64,000 bases of DNA from Cladocopium goreaui (GCA_947184155.2 CAMXCT020001491.1:355501-419500), one strand, 5' to 3'; shown: positions 11,801 through 23,286, counted from the first letter of the stretch. The notes: a model not told the origin generated them from the sequence alone. Translations and numbers: made by a program.

Positions 11801-12252
11801 CATCCTCCAAATCCGATATATCATTATATATAATTATGCATTGTAAATCCATCATGGGCTAAACCAAAACCATAGTTTATAACTATCTGATGGTTATACC
11901 ATCGGATCCTCAAGGTTGTAATGTTATAACATATGTTCAGCCATTGTTATAACATAAGCATTTTTGACTAATGTTTGGGACACAAGAACAACTGGGTTCT
12001 TACAATGATTGTTGCATGAATAACTGGAATCCATATACGTCCATAATGGCTTAATATCATAGTCACCACCATTGCTTGTAACTTATAACTATCCCGGTCC
12101 CAAAATTAGGATAACCATTGGATTATTACTATCCCAGATTTTGTTTTTATAATTTGTTTAAGATTGGTTGAAACTGTCCTAACTATGCCATAGTTTCTCC
12201 ATTGGATCTTAACTGTTCCATATTTTTTTTTACGGATTATAGCCATCTCACA

Positions 12253-12440
12253 TATATATATATATATACATACACACACACATATATATATATATATAAA
12301 CACACACACATATATATATATATATATAAACACACATATATATATAAACACACATATATATATATATTTATATATATATATATATAAACACATATATTTA
12401 TATATATATTGATATATATATATATATATTTATTTATTTA
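12253..12440. repeat. TA/CA dinucleotide repeat
   Basis: Long ATATAT with CACACA interruptions, giving Tyr/Ile/Thr ORFs that are not genes. Confidence 0.85.
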
Positions 12441-12468
12441 TTTAAACACACACCAAAACCCCCCGGAC

Positions 12469-12626
12469 CAAGGCTTCCAGTCCAAGGCTTCCAAGGCTCC
12501 CAGCCGCGGAGGCCTTCGAGGCCTTAGAGGCCTTCGCGCCTTCAGCCAGCTGGTACTTCACCACGTTGCACCCCACGGCGGCCACGAAGCAACTTTCACC
12601 CAGGGCCTTCGCGGCGCAGACCACGT
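12469..12626 (-). CDS. Exon of WD40-like gene with Lys-Ala-Ser tail
   Basis: The minus strand reads DVVCAAKALGESCFVAAVGC then NVVKYQLAEGAKASKASKAS. The first half has the WD40 cadence (ALGESCFVAAVG, then VVKYQL). The second half is a low-complexity K-A-S and G-S-L-G linker. The acceptor ACCAAAG gives incoming phase 1, matching the exit phase of the exon at 12846-12922. The left boundary is uncertain: GT (GTCCGG at 12468) and several GC/GA sites are possible, and the join to 10031 does not resolve. Confidence 0.58.
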
Positions 12627-12845
12627 CTTTGGTGTACCTCCAAACGGGCCAAAAATGGCCATGGCCCAAGTGGAAAACATGGCATTGGCATTTGTTCTTG
12701 AAAGTGGCTAAAACTTACCATAGTTTTCAAGTCTCAAAAATTTCAGCCATAGTTACCATAGTTGTCCAATGTTTTCCATGGATGTTCCCTTACGCGTATG
12801 TTGCAGACTACAGGTATCCCATGTTGGCCAACCAAAAAACCATAC

Positions 12846-12922
12846 CGAGATACTGCTGCCACAGCATCTGGCCATCGTCGCTGTTGAGGAACATGAAGCC
12901 GGTCTCATGGGCCACCAATAGC
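12846..12922 (-). CDS. WD40/PQQ-type blade exon
   Basis: Reads LLVAHETGFMFLNSDDGQML followed by WQQYL, then a GT donor (GTATGG). The order hydrophobic strand - HETGF - NSDDGQMLW is a classic propeller blade in which a DG turn precedes the final Trp strand. It is 77 nt, entering at codon position 3 and leaving after position 1. Both splice sites and the frame agree with the next exon. Confidence 0.66.
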
Positions 12923-13214
12923 CTTTTTTGGCATGGGAACAGTGGAAAACTGGGACCTCAGAAATCACATGAAAATGGTGAAGTTTGAGAAAGTTGGCTT
13001 GGAGTGTGATATTGTGAGGATAAAGGTATACTTTCGGCGGTTTCGGGTGTAAGATATAGTTCCCCATAAGCTGATACAAAATTTCGACATATGGGCAGCT
13101 TTCCCCCTCATGACTTTGTCAAAAGGCTCCATGAATTTCATGACTGAGAGGCAAAGTAAACTAAGTAACCCTTCCTGATATTTGATTGAATAAAAACAGC
13201 CCATGGAAAATAAA

Positions 13215-13333
13215 TACCCTCGGGTAGACTAACATAACTATGGAAAATCACCATTTTTTATGGGCAAATCAACTATTTCTATGGCCATTTTCAATATTTT
13301 CAATAGCAAACTGTTAGTCATTACCAGAGGGTA
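13215..13333. mobile_element. MITE-like element, family A
   Basis: Left end TACCCTCGGGTAGACTAACA (one change in the terminal repeat), right end CATTACCAGAGGGTA. A short duplication (TTTTCAATATTTTCAATAGC) lengthens the right arm. Confidence 0.68.
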
Positions 13334-13359
13334 ATACTACAGAAACTTTGCGGGGTGCA

Positions 13360-13440
13360 ACGCTTCACATCTGGCTTCATCGACTAAAGCGAGGGCAAGT
13401 TCTCTTGATGCAAGTGGCAAGTCCTTCAAAGGCGTCAGGG
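13360..13440 (-). CDS. Candidate exon between propeller blades
   Basis: A GC-richer block after the acceptor GTTTCAG. One frame reads LTPLKDLPLASRELALALVD, a convincing amphipathic helix. Another reads PDAFEGLATCIKRTC and fits the phase left by the exon at 14116-14228. I cannot choose between them, and the donor is not clear. Confidence 0.35.
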
Positions 13441-14115
13441 CTGAAACATTCTCAACCTGAGGTGGAAGATTCCATCATCCGGGCCCTCACATGGTGCATT
13501 ATATAACGTTTGCCGTAGATAAAAAGGTCTCGAGATGTCTCAAGTCGTCATGCCAGATTTATTTGTTCGCCTTCGGGCCAAATGAATTCCGCCAGCCGAT
13601 GTCTGGTACCATATCACCTCACCAGAAGATATCCGCCATGCAAATCAACATGATGTGTGGTAAACCGGTAAAGCCCATTCCAATCATTCACAAGTTTGAG
13701 GTTTCATGGGTATACTGGTATACTGCTCCTCGAGACGATATGTTTGAATTCCAAAAAATGGCGCAAATGGTCATTTTTTGGATGGTTTATGGACAGTTTA
13801 TGGTATATGTTTATGGCATTAGTACCACTGCAAACCGCTTCACATCTGACGTCAGGTCTGACTGCTGGATGGTTTCTGCGCCTCGAGTCTCACCGATGTT
13901 TTTTCCCTTCCATCCTGGTAGCGATTTCGCGGACATATGGGATCGACAGGAATCTCAGCATGCCATTGCAATTTGAAAGATATTTGAAATGATCTTCCCC
14001 CAGAACAAAATTAGCCAATTGATCATCATTTATCACTATGTCAATGGGAAAAATCACGTTTCCATCCTTTCTTTCGCAGTTCAAGGCATCCCAGCGTCCA
14101 ATCCATCACCCTCAC

Positions 14116-14228
14116 CTGGCCTCCCACAACTTCGCATGTCGTCCATCGAAACTCCACAAGCGCGGCTCTGCGCACGGCGCCCAACACAGCCCTTGCAGTT
14201 TGGAGTCCAATGCCACGGTCCAAAGCAC
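14116..14228 (-). CDS. WD40-blade exon of beta-propeller gene
   Basis: Reads VLWTVALDSKLQGLCWAPCA followed by EPRLWSFDGRHAKLWEA. The LCWAP..EPRLWSFDGRHAKLWE segment is a WD40 blade: the W-A-P strand, the G-R-H turn and a terminal K-L-W-E in the WD position. The acceptor is CCTCCCAG and the donor is a consensus GTGAGG. Phase 0 entry matches the exit of the exon at 16730-16832, so the join reads ...KDALVVLWTVAL, a natural blade junction. Confidence 0.74.
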
Positions 14229-14511
14229 CTGGGAGGTCGATGGAGCTTGGGACTGGCAAACATTTCGATGAACGTTTTTTCTCCAGAAACAGCTCAAAAG
14301 GCAAAACAATAAGTCATTGTTGTACTGTGTTAATTATTTGGTTTCCGTGGTTTAACGAAAAAATGATCCCATTCCCCTAATCTTATTCATACCATACGGC
14401 CAACTTATATAGACAGATCCAATACATAGAATATCCATCGAACCCGAGGCAAGCGCGCGGCGCTTGCGCCTCGAAATCATCCACACGAGACCTAGATATG
14501 TTGCTGCACGA

Positions 14512-14601
14512 GGTGCTGGTAGAAAAATGCTAACATGACTGGGGTTTTTGTTGATGGTATCCATGGCACACCATATATAGCAGCACCATGGATCCTATGG
14601 G
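14512..14601. mobile_element. MITE-like element, family D
   Basis: Contains GTAGAAAAATGCTAACATGA, GTTTTTGTTGATGG, then a CAGCACCATGGATCCTATGG end. Family D elements share a GGATCCATGGTGCTG-type terminal repeat; this copy keeps the right end better than the left. Confidence 0.6.
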
Positions 14602-15416
14602 TCTTTGGAACTTGAGAGAATGCCCAATTGTTTTGAAACTGAACTGATCTGAACTGTCCCCCCCAAAAAAAGGCAACTTGCCACTTCTTAAAATATGTCA
14701 CATCACTAGCACACAAAAAATTAGTGATATGGAAATTTATGGAACACCATGGAGCCAAACCCAGCAAAAACCATTGGAAAACCTGAAAAACCATCATCAC
14801 AGCCTCGTTGCTTGGGCCTTGGCCTCTATGGGGGGCATGCTTCAAGTGGCTAGGTCTTAAGGCTACCAAACAGCATAGATTCGAGTCTTGTTTAGTTTTC
14901 ACCGTCCAGTTTCAGGGGACAAAAAAAGGTTTTGACCCATACCGCTGTAGCAACCAAGTAATTCCCCCAATATCTTGAGCAGTCGTATCCCCAATAATCA
15001 TCAACCAACTATGGTCTTTTGAACTGTGCATAGCAACCCCCCAAAAAATCTAAAAGGATTCCGAACAGTGTTTCTAGGATTTTAGTTTGATGATATGTAC
15101 TTCATAGTTCATCATATTTCCCGCAATTTTATACAATGTTCGCATCTTTTTTGGGGGTTGCTACTATAATGACCCCACCAAAAAACAAAAACATGTCAAA
15201 TATAGGTACATTGTTACATAACATAAGACCAAGATGTTACATAACATATTCAATGATTTTGATGCAGGGATTCCCAACAAATGTGGTAAACCCATCCCAT
15301 TAAACCAGCCCAGAAAAACAATCCTTTAGGGAATCCTTTTCAATCATCCCAGTCGTAGGGGCTAATCATCCAATGCCATAAACCTCAAACTTGGGGATGC
15401 TTTGTTTCATTGGATT

Positions 15417-15520
15417 TACCCTCTGGTAATTTAACATAGCTATTGAAAATGGCCATTTATAGTGAGTTTTCCCAATAAAAAATTTCCATAGTTTTTTGTT
15501 AACGTTTACCAGGCCGGGTA
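15417..15520. mobile_element. MITE-like element, family A (right end variant)
   Basis: TACCCTCTGGTAATTTAACA at the left and GTTTACCAGGCCGGGTA at the right. The central spacer ATAGTGAGTTTTCCCAATA is conserved. Confidence 0.7.
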
Positions 15521-15900
15521 CCTCATTACTGGAAACCTCCAAGGATTGTTGGGAAAACCACTGACCGGAGCGGTTTCCAGCATGTGACTGGAAAATGTCA
15601 ATGAATTTGATGTAGGGATTCTGAATCCCAAGCAAGGTGGGTATTGCAACCAATGCCATAAAGCACCCCAAATTTCACAATGTAAATAGCTGGTATAAAT
15701 AAACCATTCCATTTAATATGGCTGGTAAAAATGACATTGTTTTACCCACATGCTAATACGATGGTATCATCATCAACCATCATACATCTCATCATTAACC
15801 ATTGTGTTACAGTAATAATGATTGGCAGCCATTAATTCATGATATATACTAATCACAAAATCACTGCATCATTAGCTATCAGTAATCATTATTACCAATA

Positions 15901-16489
15901 GTTGATGATGATGATGATGATGATCATGATCATGATTATGATGATGATGATGATGATCATGATGATGATGATGATGATCATGATCATGATGATGATGATC
16001 ATGATCATGATGATGATGATCATGATCATGATGATGATGATGATGATGATCATCATGATGATGATGATGATGATGATCATGATGATGATGATGATGATCA
16101 TGATCATGATGATGATGATGATGATGATCATGATCATGATCATGATGATGATGATGATGATCATGATGATGATGATGATGATCATGATGATGATGATCAT
16201 GATCATGATGGTTATGATGATGATGATTATCATGATGATGATGATGATGATGATGATGATCATGATCATGATGATGATGATGATGATGATCATGATCATC
16301 ATGATGATGATGATGATGATGATCATGATCATGATGATGATGATGATGATGATGATGATCATGATCATGATGATGATGATGATCATGATGATGATGATGA
16401 TGATCATGATCATGATCATGATCATGATGATGATGATCATGATCATGATCATGATCATGATGATGATGATCATGATCATGATCATGATC

Positions 16490-16527
<38 letters not shown>

Positions 16528-16546
16528 CATGATCATGATGATGATG

Positions 16547-16593
<47 letters not shown>

Positions 16594-16680
16594 CATGATC
16601 ATGATGATGATGATGATGATCATGATGATGATGATCATGATGATGATGATGATGATGATCATGATGATGATCATGATGAT
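15901..16680. repeat. 780-bp GAT/ATC compound microsatellite
   Basis: Uninterrupted ATGATGATG triplets punctuated by ATGATCATGATC palindromes. Because the unit is a multiple of three, all frames stay open: on the minus strand as His/Asp or Ile/Met, on the plus strand as Met/Ile. It lies in the intron between the exons at 16730-16832 and 14116-14228. The His/Asp frame is in phase with the upstream exon (see findings). Confidence 0.9.
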
Positions 16681-16729
16681 AAATCTTAAGGATTCTTGGC
16701 AAAACCCCCAGCATTTCCGCAAGGGACAC

Positions 16730-16832
16730 CACCAGCGCATCTTTGGACGCCGATGCCAGCAGCCCTGCGGGCCCTGCGGGGCACAGTGACAGCAGATTGC
16801 AGCCGCGCTGGTGCCGTGGCAGTTCCCGGTGC
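16730..16832 (-). CDS. WD40-blade exon of beta-propeller gene
   Basis: Reads HRELPRHQRGCNLLSLCPAG then PAGLLASASKDALV. The C-N-L-L-S-L..P.G-LLASASKDA segment is a near-textbook WD40 blade (LASASKDG-type turn). The acceptor is CTCCAAG; the donor is GTGTCC. The frame enters at codon position 3, exactly completing the AG left by 17714-17802, and exits in phase 0 into 14116-14228. Confidence 0.75.
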
Positions 16833-16859
16833 CTTGGAGCCGTGAATCGATGGATTTGG

Positions 16860-17215
16860 CTTAAAAATACGGGAAAAACGTGGGAAAATCATAGAAAAAC
16901 CATGGGAAAATCATGGGAAAATCATGGTAAAAATGTGGGAACATATGAGCTCCCGTCAAAACCCTCTTTGCATCTCTGTATCGTTACTATGATCGGTGAT
17001 CGCTTTTTGGGGGGAGTGCCCTATCACTTTACAGTGTTTCGTGCACATCTCTGACAAACATGTTTCTGCAAAACTACAATGGTCTTCAACCAATTTGACC
17101 ATAATTCATATAGGAAAACATGGGAAATTTATGAGAAATCATGGAGAAATCATGAAGAAATATGGGAACACATAGGAAAATATGGGAAAATCATGGGAAA
17201 ATCTAGAGAACCCCC
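16860..17215. repeat. GGGAAAATCATGG-type dispersed motif cluster
   Basis: Clusters of (G)GGAAAATCATGG at 16860-16935 and 17105-17210, similar to 1020-1090. It reads open on the plus strand as K-T-W-E-N-H repeats, which I take as a repeat artefact. Confidence 0.6.
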
Positions 17216-17713
17216 TGGTGTTTCTGCCAATTTTTGGGGGTTTCCTGCCAATTACAATAGGAAAGTTGCGCGCCGCTTGGGGCAAGGGTGACCTTCCACA
17301 AGGCTACGTCAACTCATTGGATAAAGTCACCTCCAATTGGAAGATTACATGGTATTTGTTGTTTTCTTTGTGGTTAGCTTCCCCACAAAAAATAAGGTGA
17401 ATGTTCATTTCCAAAAAAAATAGGTAAAATGAAATTGGAAAGTTAAATCCTATTGTTCTGGAGAGGCTAGACCTTTGCACCACGAGCCCAACAATTATTC
17501 AGAATATACAATACATACAATTTATTGTAACTTCAACAACACTTCCAAAACAAGATATCAAGAAGCAATATACTGAGCTATTAAGAATGTAGTGTTCCAT
17601 ATTTTGCCAACCCCTACCAACTCCCCTCAGTTTACATATATTTTAATATGAATTGTCCATATATTTTACCCAACTCCCATCAATTTTGTTGAGCTTGCTA
17701 TCCCAGGCACAGC

Positions 17714-17802
17714 CTGGGCTGATCCTCCACGCGCCACAGCACCAACTGCTGCCCGGCCTTCAGCTGATCGTCCAGCTCTGCCATGCGCTGTTTGAAGTCT
17801 GC
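17714..17802 (-). CDS. Exon of beta-propeller gene
   Basis: Reads ADFKQRMAELDDQLKAGQQL then VLWRVEDQP. A short charged helix is followed by QLVLWRVED, the last strand of a WD40 blade. The acceptor is GATTTCAG; the donor is a GC site (CCCAG/GCTGTG). Phase 0 entry and phase 2 exit agree with both neighbours. Confidence 0.72.
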
Positions 17803-18040
17803 CTGAAATCGTCCGAAATCGTAGGGGAACAGGAAAACTAAAATTGGGGATAAACTTCACAAAGTCATGTTAGGGTAAATCAATCAACATGATTTAAGAT
17901 ATTTTTGGTATTTTATATAGATATATATAGCTACTCATATACATCAATTTAGGATATATTTGAATATATTTGATATATCTTGATATCATCATTGAGGATC
18001 CTAGGGGGATACTTAACATTGATTGGTTCAGATGCCTCGC

Positions 18041-18123
18041 CTGGTGGCACACGTTCCCCTCCGGCATGGGATTGGCTGAGATAGCGGTCACCAGAAAATC
18101 CTCAGGCCGGCAGCCATTGGCAG
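18041..18123 (-). CDS. Exon of beta-propeller gene (GC donor)
   Basis: Reads ANGCRPEDFLVTAISANPMP then EGNVCHQ, ending in CACCAG/GCGAGG, a GC donor. It enters after codon position 1, fitting the single C left by 18999-19104. DFLVTAIS is a plausible blade strand. The boundaries on both sides are fixed by phase. Confidence 0.7.
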
Positions 18124-18159
18124 CTGGAGATCCATCATGAAATTGGCAAAAAACAGAGT

Positions 18160-18325
18160 CTGGTTGGTGGTTTCAACCCCTCTGAAAAAATATATTAGTC
18201 AGTAGGGGTTACTATTCCCAATATATGGAAACATAGTTAATGATGATAGTTGATGATACTTAATGATGATGGGTTACTATTCCCAATATATGGAAAAATA
18301 AAAAATGTTCCAAACCACCAACCAG
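18160..18325. mobile_element. MITE-like element, family B, internally duplicated
   Basis: Has normal family-B ends (CTGGTTGGTGGTTTCAACCC and CCAAACCACCAACCAG), but GGTTACTATTCCCAATATAT is present twice, separated by TTAATGATGATAG-type repeats. The element therefore grew by internal duplication or took up the local repeat. Confidence 0.7.
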
Positions 18326-18998
18326 TCCAACCAATAGTTTTTAGGCATCCAATGGATGTAGCACTGAAAAAAATGTCACAAAATCCAAGATAAATGTCCG
18401 TTCGAAGTTTATTGGCTCTGCCACTTTGCCGGCAGCTCACAAAGCCCATTTCTTGCGACCAACCTTCAATACCTTCCTGGTTAGTCTAGATCTCCCTCAA
18501 AATGGCCAACGCAATGCCAATACACAATCCATAACCACCAGCTTGTTGGGCCCCCAAATGAAAAATGAAAACCAAAAACGTGCGTCGTGTCCTTCCAACC
18601 AATCAAAATCATTATTGGGATGATGAATGAGGTTATTTCCATCATCCCATTCATCATCCAAATAATGATCTCAGCAACACATTCTTGCAATGATGTTCCC
18701 AAAAAGTTCCCAAATGTCATCCCAGTAAACCAGGATTTTCTCATGAGTTTCCCATCGTTTCCCATACTTTCCAAATGTTGTCCCAAGGTGTCCCCCATAT
18801 TTCTTCAATCGATTTCCTTCGAACTTCTTATATTTTCCTATCATTTTCCCATGATTTGCCCGACATTTTCCCATATGCGCCATATTTTCCTATGATTTTT
18901 CCAAAGATCTTCCTACATTTTCCCATATTTTCCAATGAATTTCCCATAGTTTCCCCCATTTTCCGCAGCTTTTCCCGGTGCCCACCACGTCCCACCAC

Positions 18999-19104
18999 GG
19001 TCTCCCCGGGCCGCCTGCGTCACCGCCAGGTCCGCCACCAGGCCGTGGCTCTGGAGCTCCGCCAGTCGATTGGCGCCGCGGGCGGAGAGGTGCCAGGACT
19101 TCAC
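18999..19104 (-). CDS. Exon of beta-propeller gene
   Basis: Reads VKSWHLSARGANRLAELQSH then GLVADLAVTQAARGD. VKSWHLSARG followed by a short connector and a hydrophobic strand fits a propeller blade (a V-K-S-W strand at the WD position). It is GC-rich against A/T-rich flanks. The acceptor is CGACAG; the donor is GTGGTGG. It is phase 0 in and phase 1 out. Confidence 0.66.
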
Positions 19105-19149
19105 CTGTCGATTGGGAGACCATTGGGAGTTTCCCCCATTGGGAATGGA

Positions 19150-20640
19150 ATATCAATAGTATATCCAATAGTAGTATAGTAGTACAGTAGTATAGTATTA
19201 TATAATGGTTAATTGATATTAATTAGTAGTTAACTAATATATCCCCATTAGGATTTCCCTCATTGGTTAATTAATTACTATAGTAGTTAACTGGAATATC
19301 ATCATTGGGAATGGAATATCCACATATTGGGAATAATCATCCAATATCCCTATTGGGAATATATCAATATATCCAATAGTTAATGGCAATATATCAATAT
19401 CCATTGGGAATGGCAATAGTTAAATAGTATATCCAATAGTTAATAGTTAATTATTAAGTATCCTATAGTATACCAATATCATGGATATCAATATATCAAT
19501 ATATATTGGATATACTATTGAGCCAAATATCCATTGATATACCAAAATGAGTTTCCCCATTGGGAATGGAATATCAATAGTATATCCAATATCCCTATAT
19601 TTGCCATAATATAGTAGTTAATATAGCGTTTTTTTCTGGAATATCATCATTGGGATCATCATTAACTATATATTAAATATCCAATAGTAGTATAGTAGTA
19701 TAGTAGTATAGTAGTATAGTAATTAATTAATTAACTGGTAATTAAAACTGGTAATTATATACCATTATATACCATTGGTAATTAACTAATAGTAACTATG
19801 ATGATATTACCATTGGTAATTAACTACTTACTAACTATATTATTCCAATGATGATATTCCAGTTAACTACTATATTAATATATCTAATACCCCTATATGA
19901 TGTTTCCCTATAGATATTGATGATATCATCATTGGGATTTTTCCCCGTTGTTAATGATAGTTAATAACGGTTAATGATAGTTGATGATAGTGAATGATGA
20001 TAGTTGATGATAGTTGATGATAGTTAATAACTTTCAAATGAAATTCAGATATAGATGAAAGAAAATAGATATCTATCAACAAACCAGATGGGGAAAGTTA
20101 ATAGGTATATGATAGAAAGTTATGATTTATGGTATCCAAATAATTAACTATTAAAATGGTGCTAACTATTAAGTAATGGGGAAAAACTATTCATGATGAT
20201 AGTTGATGATAGTTAATGATGATAGGTAATTAACTATTAAAATGGTTGATGATAGTTGATAATAATTAATGGGGAAAGTTAATGATGATAGTTAGTGATG
20301 ATAGTTAATGATGATAGTTAAAGATAGTTGGGAATGGTATCCAAATAATTAACTGTTAAAATGATAGTTAAGGATATCCCAATGGTATCCCAACCGATAG
20401 TTAATAGTTAATGATGATAGTTAATGATTAGACTAACTTTCATGATGATAGTTGATGATAGTTAATGATATCCCGATGGTATCCCAATCGATAGTTAATA
20501 GTTAATGATGATAGTTAATGATCAGACTAACTTTCATGATGATAGTTGATGATAGTTAATGATATCCCAATGGTATCGCAGTCGATAGTTAATTTAATAG
20601 TTAATGAAGATAGTTATATAATGATTAGAATAACTTTCAT
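19150..20640. repeat. AT-rich complex minisatellite (ATAGTTAATGATGATAG)
   Basis: About 1.5 kb with no exon. It is made of GGGAATGGAATATCAATAG / CCAATAGTTAATA units at 19140-19900 and GATAGTTAATGATGATAGTT units at 19950-20640. A larger block of about 70-100 bp (including TATCCCAATGGTATCCCAA and TTAATGATCAGACTAACTTTC) recurs at about 20380, 20470 and 20560. Confidence 0.75.
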
Positions 20641-21121
20641 GATGCTTTGGGGGGATACAACTGGTATGAAATAACACGTAGAGATGGGATGAAATGAGGG
20701 ATTCACCATTGATCATGGGTTGAAAGATGTGAAAACAATAGAAAAGGTCAATGGATTTGACCAAAAATGCTGGATTAACGATGAAACATGGTGGATTTAC
20801 TGTAATGGATTTCATGGATCACTGGATTGGCTTAAGGGAAAATCTACAGGAAACCTTAGGTTTTCCGGTTTTCCGATGAAATATAAAACTTTTCCGTGAT
20901 TTTTTCCATGGAACAACATGAGGCATGGTTGTTCCGGGTTTCGCCATTACTGCATGTGATTTATGAGTGGTTGTTTTGGTTTTCTTGCGCCTGGAAACTG
21001 GAATATACCAAACGACTTAATTAGCAAAATACAATCATCATATCTGATGTGAAACTGCTATATGTCAGCCAAATTCCAGGTGTTTCTCGGGACATTCATT
21101 ATTTTTCCATCATTTCTTTAA
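20641..21121. other. Intronic spacer
   Basis: I see no exon with a supported splice pair here. The sequence is unique-looking, A/T-rich and non-repetitive. Confidence 0.4.
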
Positions 21122-21228
21122 CTGGTTGGCGGTTTCAACCCCTCTGAAAAATATATGAAAGTCAGTTGGGATGATTATTCCCAATAATCATCAATAAGAT
21201 AAAAGCCATGTTTGAAACCACCAACCAG
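21122..21228. mobile_element. MITE-like element, family B
   Basis: Left CTGGTTGGCGGTTTCAACCC, right GAAACCACCAACCAG, with the family core between. Confidence 0.7.
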
Positions 21229-21388
21229 ATTAACTATTAAAATGGTGTTAACTATTAACTAATGGGACAATAACTATCATTTTTTCATGATGGTGTTAAC
21301 TAATGGGAAGATTTCTATTAGTTAGTGATGGTTAATGATAGTTAATGATTTTGTTTCGCAATTTTTGTCATGTTTCTCATCATTTCTC

Positions 21389-21496
21389 CAGGGTCAACTT
21401 TCTATCGGCTTCGCGCCGAAGAGCGGAAGACTGGGACCAGCAGGAGGTCCAAAGGCGCTGGTGGAAGAAATCCAGCAGGACGCTGGTCACTTTGTC
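21389..21496 (-). CDS. Candidate exon of beta-propeller gene
   Basis: The 108-nt block reads DKVTSVLLDFFHQRLWTSCW then SQSSALRREADRKLTL. The acceptor is GCTGCCAG; the proposed donor is a GA site (CTG/GAGAAA). It is phase 0 in and out, consistent with 23215-23286 and 18999-19104. The opposite strand is also open (LSIGFAPKSGRLGPAGG...), so strand is inferred from its neighbours. Confidence 0.5.
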
Positions 21497-21539
21497 CTGG
21501 CAGCTGGTTGATGAAAAACCATTGGATTAGCATCTGGTT

Positions 21540-23170
21540 TTCCTAGTGATGAATTAGTAATCATGATGATTACGAATAGTGATCATCATTATTAGTATTA
21601 CTACCCATGATTATTAGTATGACTATCAATCAAGAATGGTTAGTGTGTTGTGCCAAGAATGGTTTGTAGCAATGATTATCATGAACTAATGGTATGAATG
21701 ATGACTGGCAACCCTTAGTCAATGATATCTGTCATCATGAAAGTTAATCTATCATCATGAACTAATGGTGATTACATTAACTAATGGCTACCCGGCAGTA
21801 TTAGTATTACTGTAACATAATGGTTAATGATGAGATTTATGATTAGTGGTGATAAACCATACAGAATGGTTTTTGAAAAAAAAACGTGATTCTAAGATAA
21901 TGGTACTATCACTATTATTTCGGCTATCATCATGAACCATTATATTTATCGTGGTGGTTATCATCAATTAATGGTTACCAATCATTATTACTACGTTCAT
22001 TGCATTATATTATATTATATATATATATATATCATCCTCAATTAACTATCATCATTGGCTCACATTATTCAACCCCCATTATTATTAGTTCATGATTCTA
22101 ATAGTAAAAATGGTAATAGTAGTAGTAACATGGCTTAAACAATTGGGTTTATAGAGATAAATCATGGCCAATGATAATACCACCATGATACTGATTCTTG
22201 TAGAACTATACATCATCATTATTGTGATCATCATGGCTACTATTGTTAAATACTATGAACCGTAGGGTGCCACGATGATTACTAGAAAATAATGGTTGAT
22301 TGTGACAACAATATTTGACGGTAGTAACAATAAAAGAACAATAAAGTAATATCAATAATGGTTTTAATGGTTGGATAAAAGAGTTCTAATGATGATAGCT
22401 AGTACATAAGGGCAATAATTACTAAAGATAGTCATGACAGAATGGCTAATGAAATCCTAATAATGGTAAGATGTGTAAATAATGACTATTGATGATTGAT
22501 AAATTATGATAGTCAGGGTAGTTGGTGCCAGCAATGACATTGCCAGCATTTATGGCTATTTCATGGTGGTTCTATCACTGTACCTGTATTAGACCATAAT
22601 AATGAAAATGATGATGAAAGTTTTCCATTATGACTGTGATGGTTGTTATTGTAATCATTAATGTCATTATTACTGTCATGACAATGAGGATGATGATGAT
22701 GATGATGACGACGACGTCGATGATAAAAATAAGAATACCGCATTGATAATAAGCAACATAGTATAAGCATGAAATAACAGCGCTCGAGACAAATAATGTT
22801 CATGATAATGGTTTTCAAATATTATTTAGTAATGACCATAAACATATATAATGGTGAAAATTACAATGCACAATAATCATCCTCAAACAGCATGACAATA
22901 GAAATCAATAGGATGCTTTCAATTCTATATGTCATGGGAAAGGAACAACATGGTTTCCGGTTAAGATTTTCCCTTTAAACCAATCCATTAAATCCCATTA
23001 AATCCCATTAAACCCGTTAAATCCCATTAAATCCATTAAATCCGTTAAATCCCATTAAATCCATTAAATCCATTAATTACTGTACATCCATTGAATCCAT
23101 TAAATGCATCAATTACTGTACATCCATTAAATCCATAAAAATGCATGTTTTAAACGCTTGGTCCACCATG
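21540..23170. other. AT-rich intronic sequence
   Basis: About 1.6 kb with many ATGATTA / TTAGTA-like motifs and no supported exon. 22680-22720 holds a short GATGATGATGACGACGACG run, and 22980-23140 is an AAATCCCATTAAATCC minisatellite. Confidence 0.5.
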
Positions 23171-23214
23171 ATCCACCATGATCCACCATGTTTCATGGTT
23201 CATTCCGTTAAAGC

Positions 23215-23286
23215 CGGCCGTTGATGGAAGCCATCAGCCATCGCCTCATGCGCCAGCCATGGTCCAATGGCCAGTCCGGGCTCCAG
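23215..23286 (-). CDS. Candidate exon upstream of propeller
   Basis: The 72-nt block reads LEPGLAIGPWLAHEAMADGF then HQRP, after the acceptor GCTGGCAG and before a GC donor (CCG/GCTTTA). It is phase 0 in and out. It may be the first recognised exon of the propeller gene or belong to the SH3b gene to its right. Confidence 0.48.

Noticed and set aside
12106..12393. Tyr/Ile-rich ORFs over the TA/CA repeat
   Set aside because: Simple-sequence artefact.
15872..16789. ORFs of about 290 codons on both strands (His/Asp, Ile/Met, Met/Ile)
   Set aside because: They are translations of a triplet-based microsatellite that is open in all frames; it lies between two exons that splice in phase.
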